This document shows positions 54,600 to 63,542 of a DNA stretch of 64,000 nucleotides, piece after piece; position 1 is the stretch's first letter, and each line of letters opens with the position of its first letter. The stretch comes from an uncultured Maribacter sp. (GTDB lineage: Bacteria; Bacteroidota; Bacteroidia; Flavobacteriales; Flavobacteriaceae), in contig NZ_CANMBB010000002.1 of assembly GCF_947495965.1 (NCBI RefSeq), positions 724,036 to 788,035 of the forward strand, in the 5' to 3' direction. The translations under genes and the position numbers were made by a program. The notes beneath the pieces are model-generated. The model was given only the letters and a program-made list of their open reading frames with translations, searched no databases and was not told where the DNA came from.

Positions 54600-56352
54600 A
54601 AAGAATAGCACATTCTATCATTGCTAAATGTGAGTATGCTTGCGGGAAATTCCCTAATAACCTTTTTGTTTTAAAGTCTATATCTTCACTAAACAACCCA
54701 AGATGATTACTGTATCCAAGTAATTTATTAAATAGAGCTAAGGCTTTCTCCTCCTCGCCTATTTTAAACAAACTATTTATAAACCAAAAAGTACATATGG
54801 TAAAAGAAGAAGATGGTAATCCAAAATCGTCTTCATTTTTGTATCTATATAATAAACCATCATTACTAAGTTCCTTTTCTATAGCTTTTACAGTACTCAC
54901 AAACTTAGGGTCTTTAGCTTCAATAAAACCATAAGATTCCATTAATAAAACACTAGCATCTAAATCTTTAGAACCATAAGATTGCACAAAAGATTCTACC
55001 TCAGAATTCCATGCATTTGCATGAATATCTTCTTTTATTTCTTTTTCTAGTGCTTTCCAAGTTTCAATTTTATGTGTTTTACCTAAAATATCTGCTGTCT
55101 TTATTGCTCTATCTATAGCCACCCAACAAAGAACTTTTGAGAAGGTAAAGTGCCTATCTTCTGCTCTAAATTCCCAAATACCTTTATCTGCTTCTTTCCA
55201 GTGTTTATTAACTATCCATACAATACCTTTTGTAATTCCCCAAAGTTCTTCTCCATTATCAATGTCAGTACCAAATTTTACTAATTGGGCATGAATAACA
55301 TCCATTAATATACCATAAATATCATTCTGCGTTTGTTTGTAAGCGGCATTACCAATACGTACTGGTTTAGATCCTTTATACCCATCTAAGTGGTCTAAAG
55401 TTTCTTCTGTAAGCTTTTTTTGCTTATTAATACCGTACATAATTTGAAGATTTTCATCCTTATCTGGCATTAAGTCTATAATAAACTGTAGGTATCTTTT
55501 TGCTGAATTTTTATGTCCAAGTTCTGATACTACTTTTATTACCATAGATGCATCTCTAATCCAACAAAAACGATAATCCCAGTTACGCACCTCGCCTATT
55601 GTTTCTGGTAAAGAAGTAGTTACAGCTGCTAAAACTGCTCCTGTTTTATCATAGGTTAACATTTTTAATGTCATTGCGCTACGTATTATTTGCGCATTAA
55701 ACTTACTATACGTTGGTGTGCGATCTACCCAGTTTAACCAATATATTTTTGTGCGCTCTAATTCTAAATAAACTTTATGTAAATCTGGCACAAAAAGTTT
55801 TTCGTTATAAGAAATTAAAAAATACCCATCTCTTTGCAGTAACATTTCTTCACCATTTAGCACTGCATTCTTGTCAAATGAAGTGTACATAAACATAGTA
55901 TCAAACTGTTCTTGATTGGTAAGACTTACAATAAAATCATCCTTAACATAAGAATTAGTAATCCCCTTTGCGTATTCTAATTTAGGGTCATATTTTACAG
56001 AAAAATGTGGTCTTCCAAATTTATGTTTTATATATCTAATTACCTCAGGAGGAGCATGGTACTCTTCTTTATTTTTATAATACCTTGGCATAAAATCATG
56101 CACTTCAAAAGCATCATCTCCATTACTATACGTTGTAATTAAAATACACGTTTGTGGTTCATAATTTTGCGAAATAGAATAGGTTTCATCTACTAATATT
56201 TCAAAACTTCCGCCTTTTTTATCATCTAATATTTTAGCAAAAACAGAAGAAGAATCAAACTCTGGTAAACAGCACCAATCTAAAGATCCTGTGTTAGAAA
56301 TGATAGCCGCGCTTCTACAATTTCCAATTATTCCGTAATTTAAGTTGTCCAT
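54553..56352 (-). CDS. Glycoside hydrolase family 15 protein
   Basis: A 599-residue cytoplasmic GH15 enzyme of the short-N-domain bacterial group. It opens YGIIGNCRSAAIISNTGSLD with WCCLPEFDSSSVFAKILD. The (alpha/alpha)6 core has EVRNWDYRFCWIRDASM, and WEFRAEDRHFTFSKVLCW and GNFPQAYSHLAMIECAI carry the acidic catalytic positions. Family members are glucoamylases, glucodextranases and trehalases. Divergence from trehalose-6-phosphate synthase, with only an 80-bp gap, favours a trehalose-related role. Its last 14 codons lie in the 52-bp direct repeat, so the C-terminus was probably rebuilt by the integration event. Confidence 0.88.
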   Translation of the reverse strand: MDNLNYGIIGNCRSAAIISNTGSLDWCCLPEFDSSSVFAKILDDKKGGSFEILVDETYSISQNYEPQTCILITTYSNGDDAFEVHDFMPRYYKNKEEYHAPPEVIRYIKHKFGRPHFSVKYDPKLEYAKGITNSYVKDDFIVSLTNQEQFDTMFMYTSFDKNAVLNGEEMLLQRDGYFLISYNEKLFVPDLHKVYLELERTKIYWLNWVDRTPTYSKFNAQIIRSAMTLKMLTYDKTGAVLAAVTTSLPETIGEVRNWDYRFCWIRDASMVIKVVSELGHKNSAKRYLQFIIDLMPDKDENLQIMYGINKQKKLTEETLDHLDGYKGSKPVRIGNAAYKQTQNDIYGILMDVIHAQLVKFGTDIDNGEELWGITKGIVWIVNKHWKEADKGIWEFRAEDRHFTFSKVLCWVAIDRAIKTADILGKTHKIETWKALEKEIKEDIHANAWNSEVESFVQSYGSKDLDASVLLMESYGFIEAKDPKFVSTVKAIEKELSNDGLLYRYKNEDDFGLPSSSFTICTFWFINSLFKIGEEEKALALFNKLLGYSNHLGLFSEDIDFKTKRLLGNFPQAYSHLAMIECAILFSKKNDEQQILEKIS

Positions 56353-56432
56353 ATATTCATATTAAAGTAAGTTTGATAGTATATTATCGTAATTGTAAGA
56401 AAAATAGTATAATTTAATTTAAAAAACAATCC

Positions 56433-58640
56433 ATGGGTAAAACTATAATAATTTCTAATAGACTGCCAGTACAATTGCAAATTTCTGAAGGAGGAATTGT
56501 AGCAACCCCAAGTGTCGGAGGACTTGCTACTGGAATGAAATCTATACATAATAGCGGTAAAAGCCTATGGATAGGGTGGTCTGGGCTTACAGATGAAGAA
56601 ACTCCGGAAGAATTAAACGATGCTATAAATAATGCTTTAGAAAAACATAATTGCTCTAAGGTAAATCTTTCGCAAGAAGAAATGGAAGGGTATTATTTTG
56701 GTTTTAGTAATAGAACTATATGGCCACTATTTCATTACTTCATGGAATATACAGAGTTTGAACTTAGTTTTTGGGAGTCTTACAAATCTGTAAATCAGAA
56801 ATTTGCAGACGCAATTCTAGAAAATTCTGATGAAGATGATATTATATGGGTACATGATTACCAATTAATGTTGGTACCACAAATGATAAAAGAAAAAAGA
56901 CCTAATGCTGTAATAGGCTTCTTTTTACACATACCTTTCCCTTCCTACGAAATATTTAGAACACTTCCTTGGCGTGAAGAACTATTAACAGGCTTACTAG
57001 GCTCCGATTTAATAGGTTTTCATACGTACGATTATGAAAGACACTTTTTAAGCTCTGTACGTAGATTATTAGGACTTGAGGTTAGTTTTAATGATATAAA
57101 TGTTGGTAATAGAGTAGTTAAAGTAGATTCTTTCCCTATGGGAATAGATTACAAAAAATTTAGAGATGCGGCAATTGCACACAATGCATTAGCTCCAGAA
57201 AACCGTTCTGTACTGCAAAAAAGATTAGACGACCATAAAATATCTGCACCAGATACCAAATTAATTTTATCCATAGATAGGTTAGATTATAGTAAAGGTA
57301 TTGCAAAGCGTATTAGTGCTTTTGAATATTTTTTAAACAAATATCCAGAATATAAAGAAAAAGTACGTTTGGTTATTTTGGCGGTTCCTTCTAGGTCTAA
57401 TGTACCACAATACCAATTACTCAAAAAAGAAGTAGACGAGCTTGTAGGGCGCTTAAATGGAGAGTTATCTACCGTTAACTGGACACCAATTTGGTACTTT
57501 TACCGCTCCATGCCTTTTAAAAATTTAATAGATTTATATATATCTAGTGATATTGCATGGCTAACTCCTTTAAGAGATGGTATGAACCTTGTTGCCAAAG
57601 AATACATTGCAACCAGAATAGATAAAACTGGTGTTCTTATTTTAAGTGAAATGGCTGGTTCTGCTTATGAAATGAATGAAGCATTACTTATTAACCCTAA
57701 TAATTTTGAACACCAAGCTACAACATTAAAAAAAGCTATTACAATGCCTAAAAAAGAGCAAATGGCGCGTAATATGTTTTTACAAAAAAGATTAGAACGC
57801 TATAATGTTGAAGTTTGGGCACAAGAATTTATGAAAGCCCTACACAACCAAATAGAAAATAATGACGCTTTTGTTTCTAAAAAAATTAATGATACCATTC
57901 TTTCTAAAATTACTACGAAATATAAAAATGCTACAAACAGACTTGTATTTTTAGACTATGATGGTACTTTAGCAGATTTTCATAACGACCCACAGCAAGC
58001 ATCTCCGGATGATGCCTTGTACGAGATTTTAGATAAAATACACCATCAAAAAAATACAACCTTATTCTTAATAAGCGGTAGAGACAAACAAACGTTTACA
58101 AAATGGTTTTTACCTAAAAAATACAATATGATTGTGGAGCATGGGGTTTGGATTTCTAGAAACGGTGAGGAGTTTTCTTTACTAGAGAACGTAAAATCGG
58201 ACTGGATGCATAAAATTAAACCTGTACTAGAATCTTTTGTAGACCGTACTCCAGGTTCTTTTATTGAAGAAAAAAATTACTCCCTTGCTTGGCACTACCG
58301 TAATACCGACCCAGATTTTGGAGAAAAACGTGCAACAGAGCTTAATACGGTATTAACCAGCCTTACCAGCAATGATAGTCTTAGTGTTTTAAATGGTAAT
58401 AAAGTAATGGAAGTTAAAAGTAGTAATGTAAACAAAGGAAGAGCCGCAGTACGTATGTTAAGCGAAGATAATTATGATTTTGTTTTTGCTATGGGAGATG
58501 ATTGGACCGATGAGTATATGTTTGAGGAACTTCCAGAAAGCACAGTATCTGTAAAAGTAGGAAGGCAAAAAACACAAGCCAAGTACTTTATTGAAAATAC
58601 AAAAAAGGTAAGAGAACTAATAGGAAAATTTGCAGAATAA
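56433..58640 (+). CDS. Bifunctional trehalose-6-phosphate synthase/phosphatase
   Basis: A 735-residue fusion making trehalose from UDP-glucose and glucose-6-phosphate. The GT20 synthase (about 1-465) has IIISNRLPVQLQ, GLATGMKSIH, WVHDYQLMLVPQMI, FFLHIPFPSYEIFRTLPWR and LRDGMNLVAKEYIATR. The HAD-type phosphatase (about 490-735) has FLDYDGTLADF at about 507 with both Asp nucleophiles, LISGRDK, and GDDWTDEYMFEEL. Length and order are typical of Bacteroidota. It is divergent from GH15 and overlaps the MFS transporter gene by 11 bp, so all three probably serve trehalose or compatible-solute metabolism. Confidence 0.94.
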   Translation: MGKTIIISNRLPVQLQISEGGIVATPSVGGLATGMKSIHNSGKSLWIGWSGLTDEETPEELNDAINNALEKHNCSKVNLSQEEMEGYYFGFSNRTIWPLFHYFMEYTEFELSFWESYKSVNQKFADAILENSDEDDIIWVHDYQLMLVPQMIKEKRPNAVIGFFLHIPFPSYEIFRTLPWREELLTGLLGSDLIGFHTYDYERHFLSSVRRLLGLEVSFNDINVGNRVVKVDSFPMGIDYKKFRDAAIAHNALAPENRSVLQKRLDDHKISAPDTKLILSIDRLDYSKGIAKRISAFEYFLNKYPEYKEKVRLVILAVPSRSNVPQYQLLKKEVDELVGRLNGELSTVNWTPIWYFYRSMPFKNLIDLYISSDIAWLTPLRDGMNLVAKEYIATRIDKTGVLILSEMAGSAYEMNEALLINPNNFEHQATTLKKAITMPKKEQMARNMFLQKRLERYNVEVWAQEFMKALHNQIENNDAFVSKKINDTILSKITTKYKNATNRLVFLDYDGTLADFHNDPQQASPDDALYEILDKIHHQKNTTLFLISGRDKQTFTKWFLPKKYNMIVEHGVWISRNGEEFSLLENVKSDWMHKIKPVLESFVDRTPGSFIEEKNYSLAWHYRNTDPDFGEKRATELNTVLTSLTSNDSLSVLNGNKVMEVKSSNVNKGRAAVRMLSEDNYDFVFAMGDDWTDEYMFEELPESTVSVKVGRQKTQAKYFIENTKKVRELIGKFAE

Positions 58641-59796
58641 AAAAGCATACATATTAGTAATCTTAATTTTTTCTCAATTTGCCTGCACTTCTTTATGGTT
58701 TGCAGGCAACTCCATTTTAGAACCTTTAATGGTGCAAACTGGTTTGGGAATAGAAATTATGGGATATGTACTATCTTCAGTACAATTAGGCTTTATTATT
58801 GGTACTCTAGTATTTGCAACTTTTATGGTTGCAGATAGATTTTCGCCCTCTAAAGTATTTTTTGTCTGTGCACTCTTAGGTGCTTTATGCAATTATAGTT
58901 TATTACTAGGAATCTTAACTAAATGGCATTTATTAGCGGCAAGGTTTGGTACCGGTTTTTTCTTAGCTGGCATATACCCTGTAGGCATGAAAATAGCATC
59001 AGACTATTATGAAAAAGGATTAGGAAAAGCCTTAGGGTATTTAGTTGGCGCTTTAGTTTTTGGTACTTCTTTTCCTTTTTTTCTTTCCAATTTCATACCG
59101 CAAGAAGAGTATACTATTGTTATACAAACCACAACATTTATGGCAATTTTTGGAGGAGTATTAATATACTTTTTGGTTCCAAATGGTCCTTACCGTACCG
59201 CAAGTAGTTCCTTACAATTAACAGCTAGCTATCAGCTATTTAAAAACATAAAATTTAGAAAAGTTGCTTTTGGGTATTTTGGCCACATGTGGGAGCTATA
59301 TGCCTTCTGGGCTTTTACTCCCCTTGCTATAAAAACGTATAACACACTACAAAACACTAATTTACCTATTTCATTACTTACTGGAATAATAATAGCTTTA
59401 GGAGGACTTTCCTGTATTTTAGGTGGAATAATTTCACAATACAAGGGTAGTTATAAGGTAGCAGTAAATGCCCTTATAGGCTCTGCTATTTTTTGTTTAT
59501 TATCTCCTTTATTTTTTAAATCTCCCCCTATTATCTTTATTATTGGTTGGTGTATTTGGGGCATGGCCGTAACAGCAGATTCTCCTCAATTCTCTAACTT
59601 AGTCGCACAAGCAGTACCCAGTAATTTAAAAGGAACAGCACTTACCATTGTAAACTGTATTGGTTTTACTATAACTATTTTTAGTATTGAGCTACTTTCT
59701 AAATTGTCTAGTGTAATGAATGCTAATTATTTGTTTTTGTTACTTGCTTTAGGTCCAATTATTGGTATTTTTAATCTTAAAATAAATACGAACTAA
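58630..59796 (+). CDS. Major facilitator superfamily transporter
   Basis: A 388-residue membrane protein with about 12 predicted helices. The first is FSQFACTSLWFAGNSILEPL, and the loop 2-3 region carries VADRFSPSKVFF, in the place of the MFS motif A. No ATG is available at the conserved start; TTG at 58630, inside the end of the trehalose synthase gene, gives MQNKKAYILVILIF and implies translational coupling. The substrate is unknown; the neighbourhood suggests a sugar or osmolyte but does not prove it. Confidence 0.82.
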   Translation: MQNKKAYILVILIFSQFACTSLWFAGNSILEPLMVQTGLGIEIMGYVLSSVQLGFIIGTLVFATFMVADRFSPSKVFFVCALLGALCNYSLLLGILTKWHLLAARFGTGFFLAGIYPVGMKIASDYYEKGLGKALGYLVGALVFGTSFPFFLSNFIPQEEYTIVIQTTTFMAIFGGVLIYFLVPNGPYRTASSSLQLTASYQLFKNIKFRKVAFGYFGHMWELYAFWAFTPLAIKTYNTLQNTNLPISLLTGIIIALGGLSCILGGIISQYKGSYKVAVNALIGSAIFCLLSPLFFKSPPIIFIIGWCIWGMAVTADSPQFSNLVAQAVPSNLKGTALTIVNCIGFTITIFSIELLSKLSSVMNANYLFLLLALGPIIGIFNLKINTN

Positions 59797-59806
59797 TTTT
59801 TGCAAA

Positions 59807-61453
59807 ATGAAAAATGTATTCTTGTTACTAGCTTTAATAATGTGCTTCAATATACAAGCGCAAGGATTGTTAACTCCTAAAAACAATTTTACAGAACAAG
59901 ATACATTACGAGGTAGCATAACTCCTGAAAGAGTTTGGTGGGATTTAAACTATTACCATCTAAAATTAAAAGTACAACCAGATAAAAAATATATTAACGG
60001 CAGTAATTTAATTAGATATAAAGTTTTAGACCAAAAACAAATACTTCAGATAGATTTACAACCGCCATTAAAAATTGAAAAAGTTACCCAAGATGGTAAA
60101 AAATTAAAGATAACCTCTAATGGTAATGCCCATTTTATATCTCTTCAAAAAAAACAAAAAATAGGAGATTACAACGAAATTATAGTTTATTATTCCGGGC
60201 ACCCAAAAGAAGCCGTAAGAGCTCCTTGGGACGGAGGATTTTCATGGAAAAAAGATACAAACGGAAAACATTTTATAGCTACTAGTTGCCAAGGTTTAGG
60301 AGCTAGCGTATGGTGGCCAAATAAAGACCATATGTATGATGAAGTGGATAGTATGGCTATAAGTGTTACCGTTCCTAAAGGACTTATAGATGTTTCTAAT
60401 GGCAGATTAAGAAAAATAGAAGAGCACAAAAATACAAACACCTACCATTGGTTTGTAAGCAACCCAATTAACAACTATGGGGTTAATGTAAATATTGCTG
60501 ATTACGTTAATTTTAGTGAAGTATATAACGGAGAAAAAGGAAAATTAGATATGGATTATTACGTACTGCGTGATAATCTAGAAAAAGCAAAAGTACATTT
60601 TACCGATGCTCTAAAAATGATGGAAGCATTTGAACATTGGTTTGGCCCCTACCCTTTTTATGAAGATAGTTTTAAACTAGTAGAAGTACCTTATTTAGGA
60701 ATGGAGCACCAAAGCTCTGTAACCTACGGTAACAAATACAAAAAAGGCTATTTGGGTAGAGATTTATCTGGTAGTGGCTGGGGTTTAAAGTTCGATTTTT
60801 TAATAATCCATGAAGCAGGTCATGAATGGTTTGCTAATAATATTACGAATAAAGATATTGCAGACATGTGGATCCACGAAGGGTTTACTTGTTATTCTGA
60901 AAACTTGTTTCTAGACTACTATCACGGTACTAAAGCGGCCGAAGAATATGTTATTGGCCTACGTAAAAACATTGCAAATGACAAACCCATTATTGGTACT
61001 TATAATGTAAATAAAGAAGGCTCTAAAGACATGTATTACAAAGGTGCAAATATGCTACATACACTAAGGCAACTTGTAAATGATGATGTTTTATGGCGAA
61101 AAATATTAAGAGGGTTAAATAAAGAATTTTATCATGCCACCGTAACCACGCAACAAATAGAAGATTACTTGTGCAAACACACCCAAAAAGATTTAACATA
61201 TTTCTTTGACCAATATTTACGCACTGCAAAAATACCAGAGCTAGAGTATGTTATAAAAAAGAATGCTTTAACCTATAAGTATACAAATGTAGTGCCTGAA
61301 TTTACAATGCCTATAAAAGTATTTATTAATGGAGAGGAAAAATGGTTGCATGTATCTAAAAACTGGGAAACCACTAAAGTAGATAAAGTTATTACCGACA
61401 TAAAAATAGATCCCAATTTTTATATTACAACAAAAGAAATTGAAGAAAATTAA
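59807..61453 (+). CDS. M1-family zinc aminopeptidase
   Basis: A 548-residue exported gluzincin (signal peptide ends NIQAQ). The zinc site is HEAGHEWFANN with the third ligand Glu in DMWIHEGFTCYSEN, 18 residues on. The exopeptidase motif region is YLGMEHQSSVTYG (family GAMEN equivalent is GMEH here). It lacks the long C-terminal helical domain of PepN, as is usual for short Bacteroidota M1 peptidases. It lies 10 bp after the MFS gene and may share its transcript. Confidence 0.9.
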   Translation: MKNVFLLLALIMCFNIQAQGLLTPKNNFTEQDTLRGSITPERVWWDLNYYHLKLKVQPDKKYINGSNLIRYKVLDQKQILQIDLQPPLKIEKVTQDGKKLKITSNGNAHFISLQKKQKIGDYNEIIVYYSGHPKEAVRAPWDGGFSWKKDTNGKHFIATSCQGLGASVWWPNKDHMYDEVDSMAISVTVPKGLIDVSNGRLRKIEEHKNTNTYHWFVSNPINNYGVNVNIADYVNFSEVYNGEKGKLDMDYYVLRDNLEKAKVHFTDALKMMEAFEHWFGPYPFYEDSFKLVEVPYLGMEHQSSVTYGNKYKKGYLGRDLSGSGWGLKFDFLIIHEAGHEWFANNITNKDIADMWIHEGFTCYSENLFLDYYHGTKAAEEYVIGLRKNIANDKPIIGTYNVNKEGSKDMYYKGANMLHTLRQLVNDDVLWRKILRGLNKEFYHATVTTQQIEDYLCKHTQKDLTYFFDQYLRTAKIPELEYVIKKNALTYKYTNVVPEFTMPIKVFINGEEKWLHVSKNWETTKVDKVITDIKIDPNFYITTKEIEEN

Positions 61454-61552
61454 CAACAAAACTTATATTGTTTCATTGCAGTAAGAAAAAACTTTTTCTT
61501 TTTGGTTATTCCTCTTAAATTCTTATTTTTAATTAACCATTAATACATATGC

Positions 61553-62707
61553 ATGTCCGTTATTTATATAGAACCCTTTTATCATAAAAAAGAAGCCCAA
61601 ATAGCGTTTCGTTTTAAATATAATAATGAGATAAAAGAATATATAAAGCAACTAAAAAATCTTAGTTGGAGTAATACCAATAAAACATTTTACTTAAAAA
61701 ATACCCCAACTAATAAAATATTAGTATATAATCATTTAAAAAATACTCCTTGGATAGTAGACTATAGTGCTTTTAAGAAAAATACTGTACTTGTAAAACC
61801 TACTTTAACACAAGAAAGACTGGCCTTTTTTAATGATTTTAAAAAGTTTTTAGTAGGAAAAAGATATAGCGAAAGTACCATTGGTGTATATTCTGGTTTT
61901 GTTTATGATTTTTTAGCATTTTTAAAAAATACAAACCTTAAAGAGCTTACAAACAAACATGTAGAACTTTTTGTAGAAGAGGTTATTGTAGCCAAAGCAT
62001 ATTCTATAAGTACGCATAGGCAATTAATAAGCGCATTAAAACAATTTACGTTGTTTTATCCAGAAACTGCAATAACTGATTTAGAATTAAAAAGACCTAA
62101 AAAAAGTAAAAAACTACCATTGGTACTTTCGCAGGAAGAAGTTATAGATTTAATACGTTGTACTAAAAACTTAAAACATAGAGCTATATTAGGACTGCTC
62201 TATTCTGCCGGAATGCGTATAGGAGAACTTACAAATCTTAAATTAAGAAATATACATGTAGACCGTAAGCAAATATTTATAGAAAACGGAAAAGGAAGAA
62301 AAGACCGTTATGTTGTACTTGCGGATAGTTTTATGCCTCTTCTAAAAAATTATTTTACCACCTATAAACCTACCACCTATTTTGTGGAAGGTAATGTAGG
62401 AAATCCCTATTCTGAAAGTAGTATTCGTAAATTTTTACAACGTTCTTGTAAAGCAGCAGGAATTAGTAAACATGTAACTCCGCATACATTACGGCATTCA
62501 TACGCCACACATTTATTAGAAAACGGAATAGGTTTACGACATATACAAGAATTACTTGGGCATTCTAAACCCGAAACAACAATGATTTATACTCATGTTA
62601 CAAAAAAGGATTTATTAGATATTAGAAGTCCTTTAGACATTATAGTAAACCAATTAACAAAAACCAATAAACGAGAACAAAATGTCCTTTTATCCCGAAA
62701 TTTATAG
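61553..62707 (+). CDS. Tyrosine recombinase/integrase of a cassette-like system
   Basis: A 384-residue tyrosine recombinase. An N-terminal arm-type domain (about 1-75) is followed by a SAM-like core-binding domain (about 85-185) and the catalytic domain. Active-site residues are R222 (SAGMRIGEL), the beta-hairpin Lys in GKGRKDRY, H311 and R314 (HTLRHSYATH), H337 (LGHSKPETT) and Y346 (MIYTH). The extra helix that defines classic integron IntI is not visible, so it is nearer to XerD-like integrases. It is followed by a 61-bp palindrome, an attC-like core and an orphan gene on the same strand. Control of a small integron-like array is inferred. Confidence 0.88.
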   Translation: MSVIYIEPFYHKKEAQIAFRFKYNNEIKEYIKQLKNLSWSNTNKTFYLKNTPTNKILVYNHLKNTPWIVDYSAFKKNTVLVKPTLTQERLAFFNDFKKFLVGKRYSESTIGVYSGFVYDFLAFLKNTNLKELTNKHVELFVEEVIVAKAYSISTHRQLISALKQFTLFYPETAITDLELKRPKKSKKLPLVLSQEEVIDLIRCTKNLKHRAILGLLYSAGMRIGELTNLKLRNIHVDRKQIFIENGKGRKDRYVVLADSFMPLLKNYFTTYKPTTYFVEGNVGNPYSESSIRKFLQRSCKAAGISKHVTPHTLRHSYATHLLENGIGLRHIQELLGHSKPETTMIYTHVTKKDLLDIRSPLDIIVNQLTKTNKREQNVLLSRNL

Positions 62708-62732
62708 GGGATATATTGGAATATTGTTCTCG
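62672..62732 (+). repeat. 61-bp imperfect palindrome over the integrase 3' end
   Basis: Outer arms CGAGAACAA (62672-62680) and TTGTTCTCG (62724-62732), with inner pairing TCC/GGA and ATCCC/GGGGAT around a short loop. It spans the last 12 codons of the integrase and its stop. No T tract follows. Shape and place suggest a recombination site (attI- or attC-like) rather than a terminator. Confidence 0.55.
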
Positions 62733-62733
62733 A

Positions 62734-62756
62734 TATAACAAGTTAGCAGCAACTTA
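62734..62756. other. AttC-like core before the cassette gene
   Basis: Contains ATAACAA followed by GTTAGCAGC (62742-62750). The reverse complement of TTAGCAGC recurs at 63456-63463 after the cassette gene. The core GTTAGCA is close to, but does not fully match, the GTTRRRY of classic integron sites. Confidence 0.5.
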
Positions 62757-62765
62757 AACAGAATT

Positions 62766-63449
62766 TTGGGAATATTTAGTTTTATAAAGAAAAAAGAAAA
62801 ACCTCAATTATCGCCTAAACAAACGATTAAGCGAATAATTGAGTATATGCCTAAAATATACGAAGAGCATAGACAATTTAAAAACAGTAAAGAGTTCTTT
62901 GAACAAAATGAGTTTGGTCTTTCTCTTGAAAGTCTTGTTGAACTTGCTGATGAAACAGGACATTATTTCTCTGAAGAATTTTGGGATCAACTAGCAAATT
63001 CTGCGCGAAAAATGAAAATGGACAAAATTGCGGAATATTGCGATAACCAATCAAAACGAAATATAACTGAACTTGGATTTAAAATCCCTTTTGGCTGGAC
63101 CGAAATTAAATCTGCAGAAAACGTTTTTCAAGCTAATATTTCAGAAAAATTAAAAAAAGAATGGAACTCTAAAAGAAGGGTAAAAGACAAAGTAGACAAA
63201 CTTCTAAATAAAAATGGTGTTCACTTAAAATCAAGAGGACGTGGAGGACATATTTATTACGTTGAAAACGGAAAATTAGCAGAATTCGAATGGGAATTAG
63301 AAGTTGGAGGGATCAGATTATGGTTTGAGTCTGAAAGCAAGTGGTGTTTACCTACGGAATCTGAATTAAAAAAAGAAGATAAAAAAAGAATTAAAAATTC
63401 CATTGTTGAATGGGCTAAACAAAAAAAAGAGATAATTAAGTTTGACTAA
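62766..63449 (+). CDS. Orphan cassette gene, possibly immunity-protein-like
   Basis: A 227-residue soluble protein of unknown function. No ATG exists near the conserved-looking start, so TTG at 62766 is used, 10 bp after the attC-like core, as is common for cassette genes. The first half is helical (GLSLESLVELADETGHYFSE; FWDQLANSARKMKMDKIAEY), the second beta-rich (GRGGHIYYVENGKLAEFEWE; GGIRLWFESESKWCLPTE). This build is reminiscent of toxin-immunity proteins spread on cassettes, but the similarity is only in style. It has no promoter of its own visible and may rely on the integrase transcript. Confidence 0.6.
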   Translation: MGIFSFIKKKEKPQLSPKQTIKRIIEYMPKIYEEHRQFKNSKEFFEQNEFGLSLESLVELADETGHYFSEEFWDQLANSARKMKMDKIAEYCDNQSKRNITELGFKIPFGWTEIKSAENVFQANISEKLKKEWNSKRRVKDKVDKLLNKNGVHLKSRGRGGHIYYVENGKLAEFEWELEVGGIRLWFESESKWCLPTESELKKEDKKRIKNSIVEWAKQKKEIIKFD

Positions 63450-63452
63450 AAA

Positions 63453-63462
63453 GAAGCTGCTA
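63453..63462. other. Half attC-like site interrupted by the group II intron
   Basis: GAAGCTGCTA lies directly after the cassette gene and is complementary to the TAGCAGC of the core at 62744-62750. The intron begins at the next base, so the rest of the site lies at the far, unseen end of the intron. Confidence 0.55.
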
Positions 63463-63542
63463 ATCGAGTAGACGGCTCTCCCCATAATTGAGGAGAGTGC
63501 GCCTCTCACACCACCGTACGTACGGGTCTCGTATACGGCGGT
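63463..63542 (-). ncRNA. Group II intron domains V and VI
   Basis: Domain V is 63510-63542: on the minus strand ACCGCCGTA pairs with TACGGTGGT (one G-U). An inner TACG/CGTA helix lies around a five-base loop, and a 2-nt CG bulge sits on the 3' side, the hallmark of D5. Domain VI is the hairpin at about 63470-63505 with arms around CTCTCC/GGAGAG. The intron ends CGAT. Confidence 0.85.

Noticed and set aside
61483..61505. A/T hairpin after the M1 peptidase as a terminator
   Set aside because: AAGAAA/TTTCTT pairing alone is too weak and common in this AT-rich DNA to support a call.
61553..62707. Recombinase as a classic integron IntI
   Set aside because: The additional IntI-specific helix between the hairpin Lys and the HxxR motif is not visible; it is called only an integron-like tyrosine recombinase.
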